NCBI GenBank assembly: GCA_029262735.1
Contig: JAJCYY010000036.1
Span: 62,001-126,000, forward strand
Direction of reading: 5' to 3'
Source: Chloroflexota bacterium
Lineage (GTDB): Bacteria; Chloroflexota; Dehalococcoidia; Lucifugimonadales; Lucifugimonadaceae
Length of the DNA stretch: 64,000 nucleotides
Shown here: one piece after another, positions 18,201-26,125 of the stretch
Layout of the letters: the number at the start of each line of letters is the position of its first letter
Numbering within the stretch: the stretch's first letter is position 1
The notes under the pieces: model-generated
What the model saw: the letters and a program-made list of their open reading frames with translations, nothing else
Databases searched by the model: none
Told to the model about the DNA's origin: nothing
Translations under genes and position numbers: made by a program

Positions 18201-21200
18201 TTCAGGCAGAATCCCCCTCACCTCGTATGGCCAGTTGCAGTCGGTTCGCAGCGCAAAACACGTGACCATCGAACAGCCGTTTACGAGATCGGGTTCGGTA
18301 GTGTCTCAAGGTGATGCCGCCCACCGCGTTGATTTTGCACGGTCGTTCTACGGCGTCGACGGCACAGGTGTGACCGTCGGCGTGATCTCGGATAGCTGGG
18401 ACTGTCTGAACCAGTACCAGACCGATGTGACGGCCGGAGAGCTACCCCCGAACGTGATCGTGCTCGAAGAGATCTCATCATGTAGCGGTGCGATCGATGA
18501 GGGACGTGCGATGGCGCAGATTATCCATGACCTGGCGCCGGGTGCGGACCTTATATTCCACACGGGCTTCAATGGCTCGGTAAACATGGCTGATGGCATC
18601 CGTGAGCTGGCCGCCGCTGGCGCCGACATCATCGTGGACGACATCGGATACTTCAATCAACCATTCTTTCAAGATGGCATCATAGGTGAGGCTGTCAATT
18701 CCGTCACAGGCATGGGAGTTGCATATTTCTCATCGGCAGGGAATCTGGCATCTGATTCCTACGAAGCTGATTTCGACCCGAGAGATTTCTTGGCGCCGGA
18801 TGCGTTTCCAAGTGTCATTGGAGCTCCGAGGTTTCTCGGTGGGTATCCGCACTGGTTCACTACTACACAAAGCAACAAGGACGATAATTGGCGGCGAGGT
18901 TTCACGCTGAATCCCGGAGACGAACTAACCCTGTATTTTCAATGGGATGACGCCTTCTTGTCGGCCAATGATAAAGGCGCCGCCAGCGAAATGGATGTTT
19001 ATATTTTCGATTGGACCGGATCTGTCGTACTCGCCGGCTCGACCTCCCTTTCGATGGGAAATGACCCGTTCGAGGCGCTTAGTGTGATCTATCTCCCACC
19101 AGCGGGAGAGACCAGGGATTTCCAAGGTGGAATCGCGTTTGTGCATGAAGCTGGGCCTATCCCTTCAAGGATCAAGTACATCTTCACCACCACAAATTCT
19201 GGTGGCAGCGGCCTTAAAGCCGGCCGAGACGGCGATCGTGCCGGAACTATTGTGGGACATCCGAATTCCGAAGGCGCTATCGCTGTCGGCGCAATTGAAC
19301 ACCATGATGTACTCAGGATTGACAAGGAGTCGCTTCCACATCGGCACGACGTTGAGGTTTTCAGTTCACGCGGCGGAGTACCCGTGCTTCGGGATGACCA
19401 GGGAACTCCAATACCCGAGATTGTCAGGCTTCGGCCAGATATCGTTGTATCTGACGGCGTTAGCACTTCAACTAATCTGAATCCGTTCTATGGCACATCC
19501 GCCGCAGCTCCTCACGCTGCCGCGATTGCAGCCTTGATGCTCGACGACAATCCGCATCTTTCGCCTGGACAAATTCGAGCAGCCTTCACGTCTAGTGCAG
19601 TTGACATTGAGGGCACAGGCTTTGATTTCGAGTCTGGTTTCGGATCGCTCGATGCACCGAACGCACTATCACGGACCGCACTTCGCCGTGAGTCCAAAAT
19701 TCTGGATTACGATGCAAATGATCTGGAGGTCGGATCTTCTGGGCTCATCTATATGAGCGTAACCGCAACAGGGGGAGTGCCCGAAAATAGACTCATTGCT
19801 GTCGACCCATTCACGCTAGAAGAAACGTGGTCCTACACTACAACCTTCGTTCCTGATCGTATTGCCCTCGCCAGCGACGAGTCAAAACTCTACGCGAGCA
19901 AAGTTGGAGGATCGTCTATCTCGCGGATTGACGTTGACCAGGTGATAGTTGACCTTCAATTGACCGGCATCCAGCCGATGAATATGGCGGTAATGCCCAG
20001 TGATCCAGACATCCTCGCGGTGACTCACCGAGGAATGACGTCACTGTCCGTTAATGGCACGTGGGTTGATAGTGATAGTCATCCAATCCATAGCAGTGAC
20101 AATTTTGCAACGGATTTGAGATTTGCTCCTAATGGTGAGTTGTTCGTGGGTTACAAAGGAATAATTTCATACACAGTGTTCAATTCATCACTAATCCGTA
20201 CTGAAGGCTTCAAAGTATTGGGTGCGGCACGAATAATTCAATTCGATCTAGATAACGGGTTAATTTTTGGCAGCAGTGGTGACATCCTTGATATCGATAC
20301 TCGTCGAGGGATAACAAATTTTTGGACTACGGCGCCATTAGACTCATCGGTTATTTCAAGTGATGATGGCTCGCGCGTGCACTATGCAGCCAGGACGCAA
20401 TCTCCGCGGGACGAGTATGAGCGATCATCGCTAATTACGTATGACGTGCCAACCGGTAATTTAATCGGGTCGTTCTTACTACCTAAGTACTATAATATTG
20501 TCGATGATATTGGGCTGTGGGGCAAACACGGGGTGACTTTCCGAGTTCCGGGAGGTGGGGTTTTCATTGGCAGTACCGAGCTATTTGGTGAGTCGATTGA
20601 AATGCTTGGTAAAGTGACCGGCTTTGGACTCGATCCTGCAATCTCAGCGGAAAAGCATCTAATCAAAATCGAAGCATCTTTAGTTTATCGAGATTCGGAA
20701 ACAGCAATGGTTGGTCAGGTGGACGCAGATGGTAATATCCTTTTTAGAACTCTAAATGGAGTATTCGATATTGAAGCTTCCGCCCCGGGATATCTTCGAA
20801 TAAAAGCGAAATCGGTGCGCATCGGCAATACGCCGGTGAGGATGGAATCTGTTCAACTGGTACCCGGTGATTCGAACAATGACCAGATTGTTGACACAGC
20901 GGATGCACTCATAATCGGCGACTCTTTCGGAGTGACTACCGGCAACAGCATGAATGTTGCTGGATACGTTGTTGATTTCGATGGTGACGGTTTTGCTACG
21001 GGCAGAGACGCCTCGTTATTAGTGGCCGGTTTTGGCGCGAGCGGGCCCCAACCGTGGGAATATGAAGAAATTCCACCTCCTCCTACGGCTACACCCGCGC
21101 CTTCGCCTACGGTCGAACCTATTCCCTCACCAACTCCCACACCAACTCCTGGGCCCATTCCAACGCCAACTCCTACGCCAACTCCGACGGCCGGTCCCTC

Positions 21201-22485
21201 TCCAACGCCAAGTCCCGCGCCAACCGCCACTCCAACAGCAACGCCGATCTCAACGCCTCAACCCTGTAGCGCGGGCACTGACACTCAATTCATTGCTGAT
21301 ACGACCGGTCTCAGATTTCCCGATGTGGGAACGGCTGGTGGGACCTTCACTGCGTACGTCTGTAAGTTCGATTTCGAAACACAGGAACCGCCTTCCGAGT
21401 TTGTCGGATTTGACGGTCGAATAGGAAGCGTCGGCACTTCGTTCATCACGCCCGGCGGCAATGCCCGCATCACTCACCCGCGGCTCGACGTGAGTCCGAT
21501 TGGAGTCAAATCCCTTACGCGCTCCGATGTACTGGGCAAAGCGGTCACCGCTCCTGCGTTGGAGGCTGCCTTTACGGGTGCGGACCAGCCGATACGGATC
21601 GAGTTCGGATCGGGTACAAATGCGGTGGGGATGGACATCATTAGCCCTTCGGTTGACGGCGCGTACATTGTTGCTGTGGATTCCGGTGGAGATAGGAACG
21701 TCTACTTCATTCAGACCGGAAACGCCACCAGGTTCTTCGGCATCACGAACACCACTGGCATCAGGGAGATCTATATCGGCACGGCATCCAGGACGGGCAC
21801 GGCAAGGATAGCGATTGACAACCTCACGTATAGCGCAGGCTCCTCCGAATGGACCGTCCCTCAGCCACCGGCGACCAACTGTTCCAGCGGCGAAGTTGCC
21901 GATGTGGTATTAGGCACGGAAGGATTGCCCCACACGTCGTTCGATGCCTCAGGACCGGGAGATATATCGGTATTTCTTTGCTTGAGTGAATTTCAAGCCT
22001 CGACCACGACAGATTCTGTCATCACGTTCGACGGCCCATTCGGGAATCTTGGTCCGGAACACATTGAGAACGGTAATGTGCGATTCACTAGCCCGTTACT
22101 AGACCGAGATCCAATCACGTTTATGGATCTGTTGAGGTCTGACGCCTCTGGCACAGCAGCTACTCCGCCGACACTACGCTCGGCGGGTCCGTCTACGCAT
22201 GATTTTCCACTGGTCATTGAGTTTTCTCCCGGGACGGGCGCAGCCGGACTCCATATCATTGATGGTGCAGCCGCAGTCAATCCACTGTTTGTAATAGCTG
22301 AAGATTTCTCCGGCGCGGCGATGCTTATCTTCATCAACGGTGAACCGAGTTCCGGGGCGTTTATCGGCTTCGATTCACCAAACGGCATCAGCAAGATCTC
22401 CGCTGGGCACTCACCCGTGATCTGCTGCACCGGAACGATGAACATCGACAACGTGTACTACGAATCCGGTTTACCGTTTTCCTAG
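15250..22485 (+). CDS. Giant exported protein: cohesin, FN3, membrane segment, subtilase, dockerin
   Basis: About 2,411 residues from the ATG at 15250; a TTG at 15196 would add 18 polar residues before the signal peptide. Order: signal peptide (1-36), Gly-Gly-Thr repeat (36-101), cohesin-like domain (109-245), Pro/Thr linker, two fibronectin III domains (298-480), an uncharacterised beta-rich region to about 790, and a membrane segment (838-860) followed by RRRK. A second signal-like segment (VVVGTLLLMAFSAQA) comes next, then a subtilase (S8) domain about 1035-1480 with Asp1048, oxyanion Asn1165 and Ser1417 in GTSAAAPH. A divergent propeller, a dockerin with two calcium loops (1874-1915), a Pro/Thr linker and two copies of a ~200-residue beta domain follow. 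The usual catalytic His is replaced by Glu1084 (DEGRAM). It looks like two secreted proteins joined in frame. Confidence 0.85.
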   Translation: MVNMSRWWLVAVVAVGAFTLALALTSSTWTNVLAAGSTGGTDGTGGTGGTDGTGGTGGTDGTGGTGGTGGTGGTGGTDGTGGTGGTGGTGGTGGTGGTGGTIPPVEKPTLEIIDELGLPTHLISLQAIGSTETLSISVDSLPIVGADTIQVLIQHNPLVTSISNTSCQGVFDDAFSPLDAVRIDSESASGFVCFSSSHIATGTGALIEFDVERIGFGSDMIELSGSGPYATTFFATGDSVGPVLPAPFEVLNLPAPAPTSTPTPTPSPTPTPSTGGGGGGGGGGAPPPAPAPAPAAIPPGAPLDIEVEAGDLLAIIRWEPPNIIGSSAITSYTAGIFGGTAAQILPSTARTAVFTGLPNGVPVQLRVWASNSAGNGPPSSPVSVTPFGLPGPPLSVTAQLMPDSESILVSWQEPESDNGAEIQSYTVSSAGAPFEPVEVDAGTFSVVLGNLAPGSYSAMVAAANTAGSGELSSPSDPIPVAGLPTVGAPSEPPGGESGNTTAPSIDLPANDRETIAGAVGGSPSESVGSAQLRKESGGLVLSLPVEFDSDSGPVIGDLELSTSDLKMDFSSGTGTFELAISDDMVLRGIGELRNRDRHLAVEVKELSLFYSPALAGTQVPVGRSIQFDVDIVGLPGSLSTTVVDSLEELNLPASSQFSNPIESAGSEFGDGFREIALLVHVETMDTEDGVFGSNSVSITVETSWLEKELALGRLIGILKISDDGLVYSAEPACSEVSPGFSSCTSKFEGAAGGFSSFALLSFERIVAPTPEAITRSTPFPTATIVPTATQTATPTATPIAALSNAPEIPPSAETPTPLPLPVSTPVLPGISGDSGGGSIIVVVVVVIVGTAGTAAGLAVWRRRKTGVVVGTLLLMAFSAQAMIPGDTSAHTVRSFDRLASESFDAQHTASIVSGPRLSTSPRGKPAGDVPVNRLDTFENPLYVAGTEVTGNQVLIHAATDNPEALAAELELLGLTGATVGERSVSGRIPLTSYGQLQSVRSAKHVTIEQPFTRSGSVVSQGDAAHRVDFARSFYGVDGTGVTVGVISDSWDCLNQYQTDVTAGELPPNVIVLEEISSCSGAIDEGRAMAQIIHDLAPGADLIFHTGFNGSVNMADGIRELAAAGADIIVDDIGYFNQPFFQDGIIGEAVNSVTGMGVAYFSSAGNLASDSYEADFDPRDFLAPDAFPSVIGAPRFLGGYPHWFTTTQSNKDDNWRRGFTLNPGDELTLYFQWDDAFLSANDKGAASEMDVYIFDWTGSVVLAGSTSLSMGNDPFEALSVIYLPPAGETRDFQGGIAFVHEAGPIPSRIKYIFTTTNSGGSGLKAGRDGDRAGTIVGHPNSEGAIAVGAIEHHDVLRIDKESLPHRHDVEVFSSRGGVPVLRDDQGTPIPEIVRLRPDIVVSDGVSTSTNLNPFYGTSAAAPHAAAIAALMLDDNPHLSPGQIRAAFTSSAVDIEGTGFDFESGFGSLDAPNALSRTALRRESKILDYDANDLEVGSSGLIYMSVTATGGVPENRLIAVDPFTLEETWSYTTTFVPDRIALASDESKLYASKVGGSSISRIDVDQVIVDLQLTGIQPMNMAVMPSDPDILAVTHRGMTSLSVNGTWVDSDSHPIHSSDNFATDLRFAPNGELFVGYKGIISYTVFNSSLIRTEGFKVLGAARIIQFDLDNGLIFGSSGDILDIDTRRGITNFWTTAPLDSSVISSDDGSRVHYAARTQSPRDEYERSSLITYDVPTGNLIGSFLLPKYYNIVDDIGLWGKHGVTFRVPGGGVFIGSTELFGESIEMLGKVTGFGLDPAISAEKHLIKIEASLVYRDSETAMVGQVDADGNILFRTLNGVFDIEASAPGYLRIKAKSVRIGNTPVRMESVQLVPGDSNNDQIVDTADALIIGDSFGVTTGNSMNVAGYVVDFDGDGFATGRDASLLVAGFGASGPQPWEYEEIPPPPTATPAPSPTVEPIPSPTPTPTPGPIPTPTPTPTPTAGPSPTPSPAPTATPTATPISTPQPCSAGTDTQFIADTTGLRFPDVGTAGGTFTAYVCKFDFETQEPPSEFVGFDGRIGSVGTSFITPGGNARITHPRLDVSPIGVKSLTRSDVLGKAVTAPALEAAFTGADQPIRIEFGSGTNAVGMDIISPSVDGAYIVAVDSGGDRNVYFIQTGNATRFFGITNTTGIREIYIGTASRTGTARIAIDNLTYSAGSSEWTVPQPPATNCSSGEVADVVLGTEGLPHTSFDASGPGDISVFLCLSEFQASTTTDSVITFDGPFGNLGPEHIENGNVRFTSPLLDRDPITFMDLLRSDASGTAATPPTLRSAGPSTHDFPLVIEFSPGTGAAGLHIIDGAAAVNPLFVIAEDFSGAAMLIFINGEPSSGAFIGFDSPNGISKISAGHSPVICCTGTMNIDNVYYESGLPFS
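15355..15552 (+). repeat. In-gene Gly-Gly-Thr coding repeat
   Basis: Twenty-two tandem 9-bp units encoding Gly-Gly-Thr or Gly-Thr-Asp variants, with codons varying between GGC/GGT and ACC/ACT/ACG. It forms a flexible, Gly-rich spacer directly after the signal peptide. Such tracts expand and contract by slippage. Confidence 0.85.
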
Positions 22486-22544
22486 TGACGCAGGCTGCTT
22501 TCATCCCTCGTGATTGGTCGAACACTCGGATGCAAATGGTGTAG

Positions 22545-22817
22545 ATCGAATTCTCCGAGGGGACGGGTGCCGTAGGGCTGCATGTCATCGAGCCACCGAT
22601 CTCCTCCGTGGATGACACGAGACCGCTATTCATCATCATCGAGGATTTCGCGGGCGCCGCAAGGATCCTGTTCTTCAACGGGCCGCCAAGTGATACCCAG
22701 CCGAATGCAGGCGCGTTTGTGGGCTTCGATTCTCGAGGCGGGATCAGCAAGATCGTCGTCGGGTATGCGCTAAGCCCTGGCACACGCAGGCTGTTCGGAC
22801 TCTGTCAGAACAATTGA
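22545..22817 (+). pseudogene. Orphan copy of the giant protein's C-terminal domain
   Basis: Starting 60 bp after the stop of the giant protein and in a different frame, 90 codons encode IEFSEGTGAVGLHVIE..., PLFIIIEDFAGAARILFFNG and FVGFDSRGGISKI. This aligns with the last 110 residues of the giant protein (IEFSPGTGAAGLHIID, LFVIAEDFSGAAMLIFINGE, IGFDSPNGISKI). There is a stop directly upstream (22542-22544) and no start, so this is the tail of a third, lost repeat of the C-terminal beta domain. Confidence 0.75.
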
Positions 22818-22827
22818 AACGAGCGCT

Positions 22828-22852
22828 GTTCATCCGCGAGTTCGACTCTCCG
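22828..22852 (-). repeat. tRNA/tmRNA-3'-end-like repeat, inverted partial copy
   Basis: Reverse-complement copy of the right two thirds of the repeat at 35,186: TGTTCATCCGCGAGTTCG then ACTCTCC. It is the only copy in this orientation. Confidence 0.65.
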
Positions 22853-23375
22853 TCAGCTCCCCGGTTCGAGTCTCCCGTGGGTGGGCCTAACGGGACAGTA
22901 TCAAGGGCTTTCGAGGTGGTTGTCGCGATCGAATGAATGCTCTGCACCAATCGTTCAATCACTTGAAGAATCAAGTAGAGCTGGCGACTCGTGGGCCTGC
23001 ACGAGTTTAGGACGTGGGTGCGATGTAGTGTCAGCGATGCAACTCAGTTCATTGCAACGCAATCTGTGTGAGCACGGATGCCGAAGAGCGACGACCGGTT
23101 GTCCAACCAAATTTGAATCAGAGATCACGACTGAAGGCTAGTTTGGTGGAGACGGGGGAGAGTCGAACTCGGCGATGAACACAGAACTACGACCCTCGGT
23201 ATCTTAGCCTGCGATCGGATTCGGTTATTGGTGGCAAATATGCCACCAGACATCATGCCTTCCATACTCCCATGGCAGGCTGATTGGGAGGCGCATACGA
23301 TGCTATCGACTCACCCTAAAACTCCGGAAGAGATTTGCCAGAACCTTCATCGAGGTGGTCGCTGAGCAACCGGGA
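22853..23375. other. Gene-free, repeat-bearing junction
   Basis: Contains a second T-arm-like stretch (CCGGTTCGAGTCTCCCG at about 22,860) and the repeat copy at 23,145. No gene is supportable. It looks like scar tissue left by successive integrations. Confidence 0.4.
23145..23183 (+). repeat. tRNA/tmRNA-3'-end-like repeat, copy C
   Basis: TGGTGGAGACGGGGGAGAG, then TCGAACTCGGCGATGAACAC. Its reverse complement reads as a T-arm (GAGTTCGACTC), an acceptor strand (CGTCTCC) and a terminal ACCA. Compared with the copy at 35,186 it differs at two bases after ACTCG and lacks the left inverted arm GTGTTCAT. Confidence 0.75.
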
Positions 23376-23640
23376 GATGGCTGGGCATATGTTGATGGAG
23401 TGTAGGGAGAGCCGGATTACCGGCAGCCGAAGCAATCCCTGAACGGTCAACTCGAATCACTCGTGATTCCGGGAATCGATGCGACGAAAAAGGCTGCGCC
23501 ACTATTACAGGACCTACCAGAGCTGTGGTCGCGAGCGATTCTTAGAGACAGGCATCATTTACTTACGTCGATAACAGGTGCTGTGTTCCTGAGCTTCAAC
23601 GAACCAACTCGTATTGATCTCAAGCTCATGCCGGTTTTGA
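23376..23640 (+). pseudogene. Remnant of a large serine recombinase
   Basis: In frame, this stretch encodes a decayed copy of the C-terminal coiled coil found intact at 57,000-57,582. Matching blocks are KQSLNGQLESLVIPGIDATK against KQSLETQLESLVIPEIDATK, LPELWSRA against LPELWDRA, and HHLLT against HDLLT. A TAG at 23403-23405 interrupts it and nothing of the catalytic N-terminus remains. It shows that a second, older element of the same family once sat here. Confidence 0.8.
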
Positions 23641-24099
23641 CTCGTTGGGAGGCTGATCCATGGCCGGATCGACTCGCAGATCCCAGCTCTTGCCTGACAT
23701 TTCCACGTGGAAAGTCATTCTAATTGTCGGTTTGTTTCTGGCGATAGGACAAGGGATGCCAAGTATACGATGGCGCCTTCCCAATATGGAAAAGCGCCAT
23801 CGTCCGTACGCTCCGGTCCATCAACTATTCGATATCGACGTTGTCTTAACCGCCTTCAACAGTCGAAACGACACCCGGTCGCCGACGAGGCTGGTAGCAG
23901 TATTCACGATGTACAGATACCTGTCCTTGTTGGTGTTGTAGGTCATTGGAGCCTCGAGTACGAGGCCATCCACCGAAACGGTCATCGAGCCTTAGTAAGA
24001 CATTCCCTGTGTTTCCTTAAGAACCGGGCGAAGTTCCTTCGACCGAATCGTTCCATAAAGATGCCAGATTTGTGTGGTCGGCCGGGTTGATGTGATGGA
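23641..24099. other. Gene-free stretch
   Basis: About 460 bp after the recombinase remnant. Short frames in both directions show no family motif. Nothing else is recognisable. Confidence 0.35.
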
Positions 24100-25297
24100 C
24101 TAGTTGACTCGGTCTAGTACCAATTTGCCGCTTTCTAGCACAGCCTGAAAAAACTCAATCTTGCTTTCGGGCGAATCGAAAGACTGACTCAGAAAGAGAT
24201 TAAGAGCATCACCAACCTCGACAGCATCCTCGATGTACTCCAGATCACCGCCACCTACTTCAGCAAACAAGCCAAATTCACTGGTGATTTGATGCTGGAC
24301 GCCCACGACGGAGTAATCCGCACCTGTGACAGTCGCTGAGGATTCCAAGTTGTACAGTGATATGACAGCAACTCCAGTTGCGCTTTCAAGTTTCGCAGCT
24401 ACGGCGATCACCTCAGGTCCACCAAGAGGAATCATGACGAGATTGAGTGCGACCCGATCATGATCCTCAAGGTTGTCCAACTGTTCATCTGACAGTCCCA
24501 AAACGTTTTGGAGAGACAGGACATCAATCTGCTCGACTGTTGCCCGTAGGATCCGAACGAACTCTGCATCGATAGTTTCCTGAGCCATAGATTGAGGAAA
24601 GATGATGTCCATCTTCAAGCCCTCAGGATTGACAACGATTTTCGGTCCGACAGACTCTACCGAAAAGATGTCGAGTTCATCATTGCTGACGATATGCTCA
24701 ACTGTCAGATCGACATTGTCTACCGAGGCCATCACCGCACCACGAATGCAAAGCACCTGGCCACCAAGGATTAAATTTGGGTCGACGATGTCATTCGCTG
24801 ATTGAATTTCAGGCCAGCGTAGGACGTCACCGAGGTATAGCAAGGCGATCGTTGAAAGTGTGTCTCCCGCCGAAACGGTGTGGAACACCGTGCAGCCAGG
24901 AGTCAGTGCATCGTTCTGCGCGTGAAGAGCCACGAGAATAGCCCCAGCCCTGTTCACCGTCTCTTTCAATGCGCTTAAAGTCGCTCGATCGATTCCCGGC
25001 GTCGGCGTTGAAACAGGAGTCGGGGACGATGTCGGCGTTACTGTCGGAACTAAAGTGGCGGGTACCGCAGTCGGCGGTCGCTGTGTGGGTGTCGCTGACG
25101 CCTGAGGTGTCGGAGTCCTCGTTGGGGTTGGCTCAGGCGTAAATTCGACTGTCGCGGTTGGTGGCGTCGTAGGCGTCGCCGTCGCCGCGTTCACGTCGCC
25201 CCCACCGCACGCGACCGCACGCGACCGATGCGCCTGCGATCAACGCGATCATCACCGTACCCCACATCTTTCGAGTCATCATTAGATTGCTACTCAT
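24100..25297 (-). pseudogene. LysM-domain lipoprotein broken by a 10-bp duplication
   Basis: Two overlapping frames make up one gene. From ATG 25297 the first frame gives a lipoprotein signal (MSSNLMMTRKMWG...IAGASVAC). The second, to 24100, gives a Thr/Pro stalk, a LysM domain (HTVSAGDTLSTIALLYLGD ... NLILGGQVLCI; binds glycan such as peptidoglycan) and an uncharacterised C-terminal domain of about 190 residues. The frames join if one copy of a 10-bp tandem duplication at 25205-25224 is removed, giving VACGGGDVNAATATP. The shift falls exactly at the lipidated cysteine. The rest is intact, so the mutation is recent, a sequencing error or a switching site. Confidence 0.8.
25205..25224 (-). repeat. 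10-bp tandem duplication causing a frameshift
   Basis: CCGCACGCGA occurs twice in a row on the + strand, at the codons for the lipobox cysteine of the LysM lipoprotein. Removing one unit restores one continuous frame. Confidence 0.85.
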
Positions 25298-26064
25298 CGT
25301 CCTTCGGCCTTGCTGACAATGCACTGACGATAGCTCTACCACTAGCTGATTGGCTCATTTCAATATGGAGCCGAGGCGACAGTCTTGTTCGGGACTGCCT
25401 ACAGACTCCGGTGGCACGCAACTTTATCAAGCTTCAGGTCCTGGGCTACGTTATGCGGAATGGTGTTCCGAGATTGTTCAGGTTAATGGCAATTCTTCCC
25501 CTGTGGAGGTCAACGGTGCGAACGAGAACGGCCTTGCTAGACGGTGCCATTCAGTCACTGTTTGGGACACGACAGCTACAGACACATCCAGTTCCGGCGG
25601 CAGTGTCGCAGCGTGTTGAGAAGACCCAGTTGCGGATTTAACTTGTCGGTGTACAACTGAAATAGACCAGTTGAGTAAACAGGTGTTTGCTGAACTTGTT
25701 GGCCAAATCATTCGGAGAGCGAATCGAACAACAATTAAGCGGCCGTCAAGGTAAATGCCACTACTGCCAGCGGCGTGGTGTCGTCGGTGAGTTACTGGAG
25801 GTCCCCGCGGCGTGGCCAGTAGGTCAACCATGGATCTCCGAATACGCTTCAGTAGATAGTGGTATGACCGATTTTAATATTCTTCTGTGTTGCCAAGACG
25901 AGTCGGATTGTGCTGAACACGGTGGAGACAGAACCGATCTTCCGACAAGCTGACAAATGCGGGCCTTTTGTCAGGGTGTCTTAGAAATACTGCTGAGCGA
26001 AGGACATGAACACCGAACAACGTGTATGTTGTCCATCGTTCGGGATACTAGCGAAGAATACAAA
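25298..26064. other. Mostly gene-free stretch
   Basis: About 770 bp between two minus-strand genes. The only candidate is a small cysteine-rich frame at 25,687-25,953. The rest has no recognisable feature. Confidence 0.35.
25687..25953 (+). CDS. Possible small zinc-ribbon protein
   Basis: An 88-residue frame with a TTG start and no clear ribosome-binding site. It has a CHYC pair near residue 24 and a CCQDESDC cluster near residue 69, spaced like a small zinc-binding fold, and a coherent hydrophobic pattern between them. No family is recognised. It could equally be a chance frame in a decayed region. Confidence 0.25.
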   Translation: MLNLLAKSFGERIEQQLSGRQGKCHYCQRRGVVGELLEVPAAWPVGQPWISEYASVDSGMTDFNILLCCQDESDCAEHGGDRTDLPTS

Positions 26065-26093
26065 GAGGGTGACGATCCAGAATCGCCACCCTC
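26065..26093 (-). terminator. Intrinsic terminator of the methyltransferase operon
   Basis: GAGGGTGACGAT and ATCGCCACCCTC pair with one mismatch around a 5-base loop. On the minus strand, the stem is followed by TTTG. It lies 33 bp after the methyltransferase stop. Confidence 0.7.
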
Positions 26094-26125
26094 ATTCACC
26101 GGTTCACCTCGTACAGCAGATGTCG

